Positions 15,231 through 22,774 of a DNA stretch of 64,000 bases are shown here, in pieces. The stretch's first letter is position 1, and every line of letters starts with the position of its first letter. A program made the position numbers and the translations under genes. The notes beneath the pieces are model-generated. The model ran no database searches. It saw nothing but the letters and a program-made list of their open reading frames with translations, and had not been told where the DNA came from. The stretch comes from a virus, in the IMG/VR virus record IMGVR_UViG_3300032323_003610, positions 1 to 64,000 of that record; one strand, written 5' to 3'.

Positions 15231-16376
15231 TTACCAGGCCCATAGTATGATCAAGTTGTCGTTGCCACGACCGTTAAACTTAGTTTCTGTTGCTTTGATT
15301 TCAACAAATGCTTTACGGGCTGCAGGTTTACCGCCGCCTGTAACTGCTTTAATTGATTCTGCAGGTTTACGTAGGGTTTTTTGTACAGTTGTTTGAGCAT
15401 CAAATCCTACAATAGCACTACCTTTAATTGTAAAGGTCCCAATGTGACTATCTGCCACAACATGGATAAGTTTGCGTTTGGCTGTGTCATATAACCAGGC
15501 TTCGCTGGCATTTACTAGTTTTGTAACTGGTTCTGACTTGAGGTTAAGTTCATCAAACTCTCGCAGGAACTTGAATTTACGGCTTAATTTTTCTGGACTT
15601 ACTGCTTTTTTGGCACGTGGTTTGCGTTCTACTTTTTTCAGTTGAACGTAACTGGCGCAATCGTTGATTACAGTTTCGCAGAATTTCACACACTGCTTTA
15701 ATTGGTTCTTGTTAAGATGGCTATATCCTTCAACTAGGTCTGGATCAACTCCTTCTAATACTTCTGTAAACTCAGCCAGACGTAGCTCCCAAACTGTACT
15801 CACAGTTCCTATCATGTTGGGACTAATGTTCATACCACGCATGAGTTTGATTGGACTAAAGTCTGCACTCATCTTGGCACCGGCTACAACAAAATCATCA
15901 AACATGCCTTCGAGTTCGCCACAACACTCTGATACTTTTTCACGCAGATGATCTTGAATTGTGAGTTTAGCTACTGCGGCCTCTGAGTCAACTTCTGATT
16001 GCTCTCGTTTCTTTTCTTGTTTGACTTTGAGCATGGCACTAATCTGTTCGTCAACAATACCTTGTTCATGATCGTTGAGTACCAGGCCAAGTAAAGTCAT
16101 GCGACATACCCAAGCCGGTGTAAGACGAATTTGACTGTCAGGGATACCACGCATGGTCTTAGCGTCTACCTTGCGGCCGTTGTGCTCTAAATAATGGCAC
16201 AGCATTTCTTTGGCGTCTTTTTTGCCATAGTGATAGTTATACCACTGGAACGCATTGGCCAAACTGCTGATGCGATTTTCTTCTGTAGGTTGGAATTTCC
16301 ACTCTGGTTCAAACCCAACATATTTGGTTTCAGCACCCTTGGGGTTTAGTCTTTTGATTTCGTTTGATTTAGCCAT
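15231..16376 (-). CDS. Conserved phage protein of unknown function, early-type
   Basis: A 381-residue protein. It starts MAKSNEIKRLNPKGAETKYV and has a mostly helical middle. Its C-terminal domain carries EAWLYDTAKRKLIHVVADSH, GSAIVGFDAQTTVQKTLRKP and FNGRGNDNLIILWAW. I recall this C-terminal pattern (a WL-x-x-T motif, then KTLRKP, then NGR near the end) in many marine phage hypotheticals, with no known function. It has a consensus sigma70-type promoter, TTGACA at 16406-16411 and TACAAT at 16384-16389, seven bases from the ATG. It should therefore be expressed early, unlike the virion genes around it. Confidence 0.75.
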   Translation of the reverse strand: MAKSNEIKRLNPKGAETKYVGFEPEWKFQPTEENRISSLANAFQWYNYHYGKKDAKEMLCHYLEHNGRKVDAKTMRGIPDSQIRLTPAWVCRMTLLGLVLNDHEQGIVDEQISAMLKVKQEKKREQSEVDSEAAVAKLTIQDHLREKVSECCGELEGMFDDFVVAGAKMSADFSPIKLMRGMNISPNMIGTVSTVWELRLAEFTEVLEGVDPDLVEGYSHLNKNQLKQCVKFCETVINDCASYVQLKKVERKPRAKKAVSPEKLSRKFKFLREFDELNLKSEPVTKLVNASEAWLYDTAKRKLIHVVADSHIGTFTIKGSAIVGFDAQTTVQKTLRKPAESIKAVTGGGKPAARKAFVEIKATETKFNGRGNDNLIILWAW

Positions 16377-16383
16377 AGTCTTT

Positions 16384-16411
16384 ATTGTATATTAAATTTT
16401 AGTAATGTCAA
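16384..16411 (-). promoter_or_regulatory. Sigma70-type early promoter
   Basis: TTGACA (16406-16411), a 16-base spacer, then TACAAT (16384-16389). The ATG follows seven bases later at 16376, so the predicted leader is about one base. The -35 box overlaps the stop codon of the preceding gene. Confidence 0.72.
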
Positions 16412-16659
16412 CCTAATAGGCTGGCAAAGGTTATGTGTTGTTCTAGATTAGTCAATAGATCATTAACTTTTTGCACCAGTTCTCGGTAACGAGCTGTTTC
16501 TCGGTGCATGCGACGGCATTCTACACTTTCCATATCTGCAGCCACAATAGCTTGGTCTACTGCTCGTGTCATTTTAAGCAGGTCGCGGCGAGCCACCTTG
16601 TTTTTAACTGTAGCAATTTGCTTTTCAGCCCGATCTAAGCGTTGAAATAACTCGTCCAT
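16408..16659 (-). CDS. Small coiled-coil early protein, 83 aa
   Basis: Starts MDELFQRLDRAEKQIATVKN. Heptad-like spacing of Leu, Ile and Val runs through most of the protein, so it is probably a helical coiled coil. No known family recognised. The ATG at 16659 is chosen over one at 16704 because a strong promoter (TTGACT, 17 bases, TATAAT) ends six bases before it, which would make the longer version untranslatable from this promoter. It shares the divergent region with the gp14 promoter. A small early regulator or adaptor is possible, but that is a guess. Confidence 0.66.
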   Translation of the reverse strand: MDELFQRLDRAEKQIATVKNKVARRDLLKMTRAVDQAIVAADMESVECRRMHRETARYRELVQKVNDLLTNLEQHITFASLLG

Positions 16660-16665
16660 TTTGTA

Positions 16666-16694
16666 ATTATACTGGCTTTTGAATTCATAGTCAA
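16666..16694 (-). promoter_or_regulatory. Consensus sigma70-type early promoter, leaderless
   Basis: TTGACT (16689-16694), a 17-base spacer, then TATAAT (16666-16671), followed by six bases and the ATG at 16659. The expected transcription start coincides with the A of the ATG. Confidence 0.75.
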
Positions 16695-16702
16695 TCTGGC
16701 CC

Positions 16703-16710
16703 ATAAATAC
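16703..16710 (+). promoter_or_regulatory. Late promoter of gp14
   Basis: ATAAATAC on the plus strand. The TAAATA core ends seven bases before the ATG at 16717, predicting a leader of about two bases. No ribosome-binding site is present between them. Confidence 0.65.
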
Positions 16711-16716
16711 ACTACT

Positions 16717-18084
16717 ATGCCGCGCCTGTCACTTTACCGCCCTAACCGAACCAATGATTATCAGTTCTTAGATCGCACGATCAGTGAAATGTACACTGTG
16801 GGAGGACTGGACATTTTTGTCCACAAATATCTTGGCCCGCAAGGTGCTGGTGTTGACAACGGCAACAACGATGCCACTATTCCCAATTATGCCACAACCA
16901 ATCCTTTATTCATTGAAGATTTGCTGTTGTTGGAAAATCGCGATCGAGTGTATGCACCCGATGTGTTTGTCATGCGCGGTGTTTACAGAACGCAAGACAT
17001 TGACTTTGATCTTACACAATTTGGCCTGTTTTTAAACAACGATACACTTTTTATTACCTTTCACTACAATGACATGATTGACACGTTTGGTCGCAAGCTC
17101 ATGTCAGGCGATGTTATAGAAGTGCCCAATCTGCGAGACTATCATCCTTTAGATACCAGCCTGGTCAAAAGCCTGCCCAGATACTATGTAATTCAAGATG
17201 CCAACTTTGCGTCAGAGGGATTTAGTGTTACCTGGCAACCGCACCTGTGGCGAGTCAAGGCTACACCCATGGTCAACGCTCAAGAGTACAGCCAGATCAT
17301 CAACGAACCATTTATGCCGGAGAACATATGGGATCCTGGTAATTTTTATCCCAACGGAGTGGTGGTCAACAATGGCAACACCTACTACACTGCCAACGGC
17401 AATGTGCCGCCGGGCACTGCCATTGACGCTGTGAATCCTAGCACTGGGCAACCTTATTGGACACCCACTACGCCCAACACAGTGGGCGACAAACAAAGTA
17501 CCAGACCCAAAGATCTTGCCATCAACGATGCCATACTTACACAAGCATACGAAGATGTTCCACTTAGTGGATATGACAATGTAAAATTTTATATCTTGCC
17601 AACCGGACCCAATGGCGAGCCTGGCAGTGCTGGACTCACTGCTGACAACACCACTAACACAGTAGATGGAACAGAAACCGGAGCTGGCATTACGCCCAAT
17701 GGTTTTGGCTATGCACAAGGGTACCTAACCGGTTCAACTCATGCTCCTAATGGCCTGCCGGTCACGCCAGGTGTGCAGTTTCCGCCCACACCGGTGCTGG
17801 GAGATTACTGTTTGAGATTAGATTATTTTCCCAACAGACTGTTTCGTTTTGATGGCAGAGTTTGGTTGGCCATCACGGACAATGTCAGAACTGATCTTGA
17901 CTATGCCACCCAAGCCTTGACACAACGTGCCAGCTTTGTAAACAATACCTATACAGTACCCACCACAGACCAAGGCAACATACCTAGTCGACAGAGTCTC
18001 AGTGAGATACTGGAACCACAACCCGACAACGGCAACCAAGGTGGTAACATTACACCTGCCAATCCAAGACCCCCAGGGAGATAA
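16717..18084 (+). CDS. 14: Neck protein gp14-like
   Basis: A 455-residue protein of the gp14 type. The N-terminal part, with LDRTISEMYTVGGLDIFVHK, PLFIEDLLLLENRDRVYAPD, DIDFDLTQFGLFLNNDTLFI and GRKLMSGDVIEVPNLRDYHP, matches the head-to-tail connector seen in T4-like marine phages. T4 gp14 is 256 residues. Here an Asn, Pro, Gly and Thr-rich C-terminal half has been added, likely surface-exposed. It works with gp13 to complete the neck and is followed with a one-base overlap by gp15. It is on the plus strand while most of the tail module is on minus. Confidence 0.8.
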   Translation: MPRLSLYRPNRTNDYQFLDRTISEMYTVGGLDIFVHKYLGPQGAGVDNGNNDATIPNYATTNPLFIEDLLLLENRDRVYAPDVFVMRGVYRTQDIDFDLTQFGLFLNNDTLFITFHYNDMIDTFGRKLMSGDVIEVPNLRDYHPLDTSLVKSLPRYYVIQDANFASEGFSVTWQPHLWRVKATPMVNAQEYSQIINEPFMPENIWDPGNFYPNGVVVNNGNTYYTANGNVPPGTAIDAVNPSTGQPYWTPTTPNTVGDKQSTRPKDLAINDAILTQAYEDVPLSGYDNVKFYILPTGPNGEPGSAGLTADNTTNTVDGTETGAGITPNGFGYAQGYLTGSTHAPNGLPVTPGVQFPPTPVLGDYCLRLDYFPNRLFRFDGRVWLAITDNVRTDLDYATQALTQRASFVNNTYTVPTTDQGNIPSRQSLSEILEPQPDNGNQGGNITPANPRPPGR

Positions 18085-19502
18085 TTATCGCTCAGTTTTT
18101 TTACGACGCCCAAATCCGTCGCTTCTTGTTACAGTTTGCCAGAATCTTTTCCAACTTTGATGTGGAATATGGACCTAACCAGGCCGGACAAGGACCAGGT
18201 TCTGAAATTGATACCTTGATTCGCGTGCCAGTTCGCTATGGCGATGCCAGCCGACAAGCACAGACCATCCTGCAGAACAATTCGGCCAACGACATGCCGT
18301 CAACTCCCCTGATGACCTTTTACATAACAGATTTAAAATACGATCGTCCTAGAATGCAGGAGCCCAATTTTGTCGACAATATTGCAGTGCGGCAACGCAC
18401 CTACGATAGTGCCACTGACACTTACGAAACTACCCAGGGCAATGCGTTTACCATAGAACGAGTCATGCCAGTGCCATATGAAATGACAATAAATTTAGAT
18501 ATTTGGACATCAAACACCAACCAAAAAATGCAGTTGTTAGAACAAATATTAACGCTGTTCAATCCCAGTTTGGAAATTCAAAGCACTGACAACTACATTG
18601 ACTGGACCAGCCTAACTGTGTTATATCTCAAAGACAGCAGATGGAGCAGTAAAACTATTCCGGTCAACGCAACAGATCCTATCGACGTGGCCACCTTGAC
18701 TTTTACCTTGCCCATGTGGATTACGCCACCTGCCAAAGTCAAAAAACTTGGCGTTATCGAACGTATCATTGCCAGCGTATATGATGCGCAAGGCGATCTC
18801 AACAATGCACTAACCAACAGTGATTTACTGCTGGGCACCAGACAACGTATTACCCCATATGCATATCAGGTATTGTTGATTGACAACAAGTTGCAGGCTC
18901 TGCGATCACAACAGACAATCGACGAGTCCAATGCCAGTTTGACTCCGCCAGACAGCCCCGATAGTAACTTATTATGGCACAGTGTGATCAACTTGTACGG
19001 AACCTTGAGGCCTGGTATCAGTTACATCACTCTGGAACAACCAGATGGAACCGATGTCACTGGCACTGTGGCATATGATCCGACCGACGATAGATTTTTG
19101 TTGTTTACTGTCAACACCGGCACTGTGCCGCCCAACACGTTGGCACCTATTACCGCTGTGATTGATCCTTTGGCAGGTGGACCAGGAGATGGCTTGGCGC
19201 CGGCTACTGTTGGACAACGATACCTGTTTACACAGGCAACTGGATCTTACAACAACCCTGGCTTGACCAATCCAGAAATTTGGACTGGTATTAATGGGCA
19301 ACCTTTGGTGGCCTTGGCAAACGATATTGTGGAATACGACGGATCAAGATGGAACATAGTATTTGACAGTGCCTCAAGTCCTGCAAACATGCAGTATGTG
19401 ACCAATATCACTACAGAATTGCAGTATCGGTGGACTGGCACGGCCTGGGTCAAATCATACCAGGGGCTATACCCCGGAGGCGCATGGACACTGGTATTGT
19501 AA
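18084..19502 (+). CDS. 15: Tail sheath stabiliser / completion protein gp15, non-ATG start
   Basis: A 472-residue protein if read from the ATT at 18084: IIAQFFYDAQIRRFLLQFAR, then IFSNFDVEYG. T4 gp15 begins MFGYFYNSSFRRYATLMGDL then FSNIQIKRQ, and both share the later IRVP...Y strand, so the N-terminal extension is homologous and real. No ATG, GTG or TTG exists in frame between the upstream stop (18045) and the TTG at 18126, which would cut into the conserved part. ATT (overlapping the gp14 stop, TAATT) or the ATC at 18087 are the candidates, with GGGAG at 18076-18080. Gp15 caps the tail end that docks to the head. The C-terminal ~200 residues are an extra beta-rich domain. Confidence 0.82.
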   Translation: MIAQFFYDAQIRRFLLQFARIFSNFDVEYGPNQAGQGPGSEIDTLIRVPVRYGDASRQAQTILQNNSANDMPSTPLMTFYITDLKYDRPRMQEPNFVDNIAVRQRTYDSATDTYETTQGNAFTIERVMPVPYEMTINLDIWTSNTNQKMQLLEQILTLFNPSLEIQSTDNYIDWTSLTVLYLKDSRWSSKTIPVNATDPIDVATLTFTLPMWITPPAKVKKLGVIERIIASVYDAQGDLNNALTNSDLLLGTRQRITPYAYQVLLIDNKLQALRSQQTIDESNASLTPPDSPDSNLLWHSVINLYGTLRPGISYITLEQPDGTDVTGTVAYDPTDDRFLLFTVNTGTVPPNTLAPITAVIDPLAGGPGDGLAPATVGQRYLFTQATGSYNNPGLTNPEIWTGINGQPLVALANDIVEYDGSRWNIVFDSASSPANMQYVTNITTELQYRWTGTAWVKSYQGLYPGGAWTLVL

Positions 19503-19924
19503 AAGCAGTGGGCGTTTGGTTTTACGCTATTAACAGCCGTCGGTATCTTTATCTCATGCGAAACGATCCCAAACATCCTGGGTCGTGGGGCTTGCCGGGT
19601 GGGCGAGTGGAAACCGGAGAAACCTTATTGGCAGCCATGAATCGCGAATGTTGCGAAGAAATGGGATTTGTTCCCGAGTATATCAAATTAATACCCTTGG
19701 AAAAATTTACCACTGCTGATCTGGGATTTGAATATCACACATTTTTCTGCATTGTCGACAATGAATTTTGTCCTGTGCTTAATAACGAACACATAGGCTA
19801 TGCCTGGATCAATTCTGGCACCTGGCCCAAACCCATGCATCCAGGTCTATGGTCAACTGTAAATTTTGACGCGGTGCAAAGTAAGATTTTAACTATCGAA
19901 ACCAGTGTTCAAATGTCGCAGTAA
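19484..19924 (+). CDS. Nudix hydrolase
   Basis: A 146-residue protein. The full Nudix box is at residues 40-62: G, five residues, E, seven residues, then RECCEEMGF. An N-terminal strand (VKAVGVWFYAINSRRYLYLM) and a YHTFFCIVDNEF strand complete the fold. It would hydrolyse a nucleoside diphosphate linked to another group; the substrate cannot be told from sequence. The ATG at 19484, with GGAGG just upstream, lies inside the 3' end of gp15 (19-base overlap), so it is translationally coupled. It converges with the next gene, overlapping by 16 bases. Confidence 0.88.
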   Translation: MDTGIVKAVGVWFYAINSRRYLYLMRNDPKHPGSWGLPGGRVETGETLLAAMNRECCEEMGFVPEYIKLIPLEKFTTADLGFEYHTFFCIVDNEFCPVLNNEHIGYAWINSGTWPKPMHPGLWSTVNFDAVQSKILTIETSVQMSQ

Positions 19925-20571
19925 CCAATAAAGTCGCCGTACGGCATGACCTGCGTGTTAGGATAACTGGCCCAGATGTCGGGCATTCTGGTTGATTCGC
20001 CTACTAGATAAAATTTAGTGCCAGTGTAGGCACGAAATATACCGGCAATTTGATCTGCCCATTCGTTATGGCCAGCCGATGTTTCGTCGGTATAGCCCAA
20101 CATGAATATGTCTTTGTGTCCGTCAAACGCTGCCAGATATACCACAGTGGCCAAGTCAACTATCCTGGGTCGCAAGGGAATTAGATAAAATTCTCCCGGG
20201 TGTGCAATACAATAACGAGGGCTAGTGTACACAATATTGCTAATTTGATAACCGATTTCTAAAATGTTAGCTAATTTATCAGCGTTGGTTTCTACTGCAA
20301 AGTCCAAGCGCATTTGTTGAGCAATTGTGCCAGTGCCATAGGTTTGTAATTTTTTGCTGCCCAACAGGCCGCCACGGTGGCGTTGCAATCTAGTGTAGTC
20401 AAATCGTTTTTGATCTTGTCCACTACCAATGCAGGCAGCTCGACCACTGAGATGGTGGTTCTCAATAGGATTAGCAATCCATTCACGTGTTTCTGTTTTT
20501 TTTCCGCTGGTCCATTTGGTCTCAAGAATTACAAACTCGCCAAGATAGTCAGTTCGATATCTGGCATCCAT
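19909..20571 (-). CDS. Unknown protein, related to the FVLGN-type protein at 33.5 kb
   Basis: A 220-residue protein. Its C-terminal half (VYLAAFDGHKDIFMLGYTDE, then WADQIAGIFRAYTGTKFYLV, ending VMPYGDFIGYCDI) parallels the C-terminal half of the protein at 33197-33784 (LAALDGNTCIYLLGFDMGPS, KFVRVQG). That pattern resembles small Rossmann-like phage proteins distantly like MptE or sialyltransferase folds. The N-terminal half is Arg/Lys-rich (GKKTETREW, QRHRGGLLGSKK) and not shared. The ATG overlaps the fibre gene stop by one base (TAATG), so it is co-translated with the fibre. Possibly a fibre-modifying enzyme. Function unproven. Confidence 0.6.
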   Translation of the reverse strand: MDARYRTDYLGEFVILETKWTSGKKTETREWIANPIENHHLSGRAACIGSGQDQKRFDYTRLQRHRGGLLGSKKLQTYGTGTIAQQMRLDFAVETNADKLANILEIGYQISNIVYTSPRYCIAHPGEFYLIPLRPRIVDLATVVYLAAFDGHKDIFMLGYTDETSAGHNEWADQIAGIFRAYTGTKFYLVGESTRMPDIWASYPNTQVMPYGDFIGYCDI

Positions 20572-21566
20572 TAAATCCTGCCTACTGCCACTTCAATTGT
20601 GCCTACAGTGTCTGAATCATATGATTCAAGAGCTTTGCCAATGATACAACCGGGTTGATATTGTGACATATCCAATCGTGTGGCTATGCCAGGAATGGAG
20701 CTAGATACCAAGCGATCACCTTTGGCAATGGTACCAATCACATGGCATGGCACTCGGCCAACCAGGGCCACTTGTACGGTATTGATACCGGTAAGTGTGC
20801 TGTTCATTAGGTAGCTGGGGTTTGTACTTACAATACCGGCTACTTGAGTGCTGTGTGACTGTGTTGTAGAGGTAACTTCTTCGCCGCCGCCAAAATCAAG
20901 TACAGTGCCGGGAGTGTATTCTGAATCGGCACGGTACATCTCTGCCAAGTCAGCGTATTGTGCTGATGTTGCCCGAGCAAATATGGTGTTGTAGCTAAGT
21001 GTGGCACTACCAATATTGGCCGTAGCATTGGCTGAGGGCATGATGTTGGCGCCAGTGTTGATATTTCCTGTGCCATTGGGTGACAAGGTAATGTTGCCGT
21101 TGCTACTGGTAATAATGGTCAATGGCCCTGTGTCAACAATGTTACCAACTAGGCTCAAATCGCTGCCTGCGGTAATAGCACCGGTGACACTCACAGTGGC
21201 GCCTGTGTGCGTTGTAGCGTTGACGTTGGCTCCACCTAAAATGTTACCACCTCTGATGTTGCCCGTGGCACTGATCAGCCCGCCGGTTAGAATATTTGCA
21301 CCGGTGATATTGCCGCCGGTAATTGTACCAGTGGTTGATATTACATTTGATCCTAGTGTGGCCAAATTAGAATTAGTATATCCAGCTGGCAAGCCAGTTA
21401 ACTGACTACCGTTGCCAATAATAAATGAGCCGGTGATGTTACCCGATGCTGACACGCTAGTAGGAGTAAATGTTCCTGCTATCAGTGTTCCACTAGCAAT
21501 AACGTTGCCTCCGGTAATGTTGCCAGTAGCCGATATACCAGTTGTGCCGTCTAAAATTAGTGCCAT
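20571..21566 (-). CDS. Tail-fibre-like protein with conserved C-terminal domain
   Basis: A 331-residue protein. Residues ~1-190 are SATGNITGG-type repeats. The C-terminal ~140 residues (SAQYADLAEMYRADSEYTPG, VAGIVSTNPSYLMN, ALVGRVPCHVIGTIAKGDRL, IIGKALESYD, ending TIEVAVGRI) form a domain also found at the end of the 1979-residue protein. It resembles phage-tail chaperone or Peptidase G2-like ends that trimerise a fibre and may be cleaved off. AAGGACAA precedes the ATG and a late promoter core is at 21583-21588. It is likely a short fibre or a tip for a longer one. Confidence 0.75.
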   Translation of the reverse strand: MALILDGTTGISATGNITGGNVIASGTLIAGTFTPTSVSASGNITGSFIIGNGSQLTGLPAGYTNSNLATLGSNVISTTGTITGGNITGANILTGGLISATGNIRGGNILGGANVNATTHTGATVSVTGAITAGSDLSLVGNIVDTGPLTIITSSNGNITLSPNGTGNINTGANIMPSANATANIGSATLSYNTIFARATSAQYADLAEMYRADSEYTPGTVLDFGGGEEVTSTTQSHSTQVAGIVSTNPSYLMNSTLTGINTVQVALVGRVPCHVIGTIAKGDRLVSSSIPGIATRLDMSQYQPGCIIGKALESYDSDTVGTIEVAVGRI

Positions 21567-21591
21567 TTTGTTGTCCTTGGTGTATTTATGT

Positions 21592-22695
21592 TTATATTAT
21601 GTTTAATGTGCTACCGTTTGGCACAAGAATATTGTTGGCAGGATCCACACTTATGGGGCCAATTAACATTGAGTTTATATTTGGTCCAATAACCACGTTG
21701 CTGGTTATTGTTTTGGGGTTTGAAAACACCCCGTACACTGTAAGTTCGCCCGGGCTTACTTCTACAGTATCTTGCCCATTGGTATATAAATTAATATTTC
21801 CATTAGCTGTAGCAATGACCACATTTGAGGTGCCATTGCTAATGCTGTTTGAAGAGGCAGATATACCAGTAAGTTGGCTACCATTACCAATGAAATAATT
21901 GCCGGTAATATTACCTGTGGCACTGACTCTACCTGTAATATCTAGTCCACTGGTACTGAATACTGCCACATTACCTGTACCACCAACTCCTACTGTGACA
22001 TTGCCACCTGAACTGACCACAGTTACATTTGACGTGCCATTGTTGATATTGGCCACACTGGTGATAACTCCAGTGAGCGAAACTCCGTTGCCTAAAATAT
22101 AAGCACCGGTAACATTGCCTGTGGCACTTATGGCTCCACCAGTTAAGACGTTGCCGCCAGTTACATTACCTGTGACACTTGCTGTTCCAGAAGTTACTGT
22201 GCCTGTACTACTGATCAGCAACACATTGGCCGTACCAGCTGAGCTTATTGTGACATTGGCATTTGAGTTGACTACTACATTTGACGTGCCTGACGATATT
22301 GAGTTGGCCATGTAGTTTTGTGTAAACGTCAGGGCCGTGGTATTGATTACGATAGGGTCGTCGGTGATCAGTTTCCACTGGGTGTCGGCGTAGATGGTAC
22401 CTTCGGTGACCATCACAATCATGCCAGCTTCAATTTCACCAGTTTCGTTGCCGTCTGATGTTCTGGCCCAGGTTCCGTTGCTGCCAGAACCCAGTGTGGT
22501 CACAAAATAAAGTCCGTTTTGGCTTCCGGTGCTTTGACCGGTAACCAGCACACGATCATTCAGGCTCAGAGTTACACCGTCTACACTGTTTGGTGCGCCG
22601 CCGCTCAAGGTAATATTGGTTGTTGTAACTACCCGTGTGGACTGTTTGTAGTCTAAATTGAATATCTGTGCAGCACGCGGTTTGGTTAAGCCCAT
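21592..22695 (-). CDS. Tail-fibre-like protein, 367 aa
   Basis: The N-terminal ~130 residues are non-repetitive (MGLTKPRAAQIFNLDYKQST, then DRVLVTGQSTGSQNGLYFVT and NGTWARTSDGNETGEI). This resembles fibre adaptor modules in which a value-type beta domain is repeated. The rest is the shared SGTSNV and SATGNVTGG repeat type, ending with NILVPNGSTLNII. There is no C-terminal chaperone domain, so it may assemble with the neighbouring fibre proteins. The late promoter core (22717-22722) lies between this gene and the terminator of the giant fibre gene. Confidence 0.72.
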   Translation of the reverse strand: MGLTKPRAAQIFNLDYKQSTRVVTTTNITLSGGAPNSVDGVTLSLNDRVLVTGQSTGSQNGLYFVTTLGSGSNGTWARTSDGNETGEIEAGMIVMVTEGTIYADTQWKLITDDPIVINTTALTFTQNYMANSISSGTSNVVVNSNANVTISSAGTANVLLISSTGTVTSGTASVTGNVTGGNVLTGGAISATGNVTGAYILGNGVSLTGVITSVANINNGTSNVTVVSSGGNVTVGVGGTGNVAVFSTSGLDITGRVSATGNITGNYFIGNGSQLTGISASSNSISNGTSNVVIATANGNINLYTNGQDTVEVSPGELTVYGVFSNPKTITSNVVIGPNINSMLIGPISVDPANNILVPNGSTLNII

Positions 22696-22716
22696 TGTTG
22701 TTCCATTAATATCTAA

Positions 22717-22722
22717 TATTTA
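22717..22722 (-). promoter_or_regulatory. Late promoter core TAAATA
   Basis: Lies 22 bases upstream of the ATG at 22695 and directly after the terminator at 22731-22754, giving the fibre gene its own transcription unit. Confidence 0.55.
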
Positions 22723-22727
22723 GTCAA

Positions 22728-22756
22728 AAAAATAGGACTCCTCGGAGTCCTATTTT
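22728..22756 (-). terminator. Rho-independent terminator after the giant fibre gene
   Basis: On the minus strand AATAGGACTCC and GGAGTCCTATT form an 11-bp stem with a tiny TC loop (tetraloop-like CTCG if the last pair opens), followed by a run of seven T. It lies 21 bases beyond the stop of the 1979-codon gene. Confidence 0.88.
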
Positions 22757-22774
22757 AACTAGATAAATCCTAGT

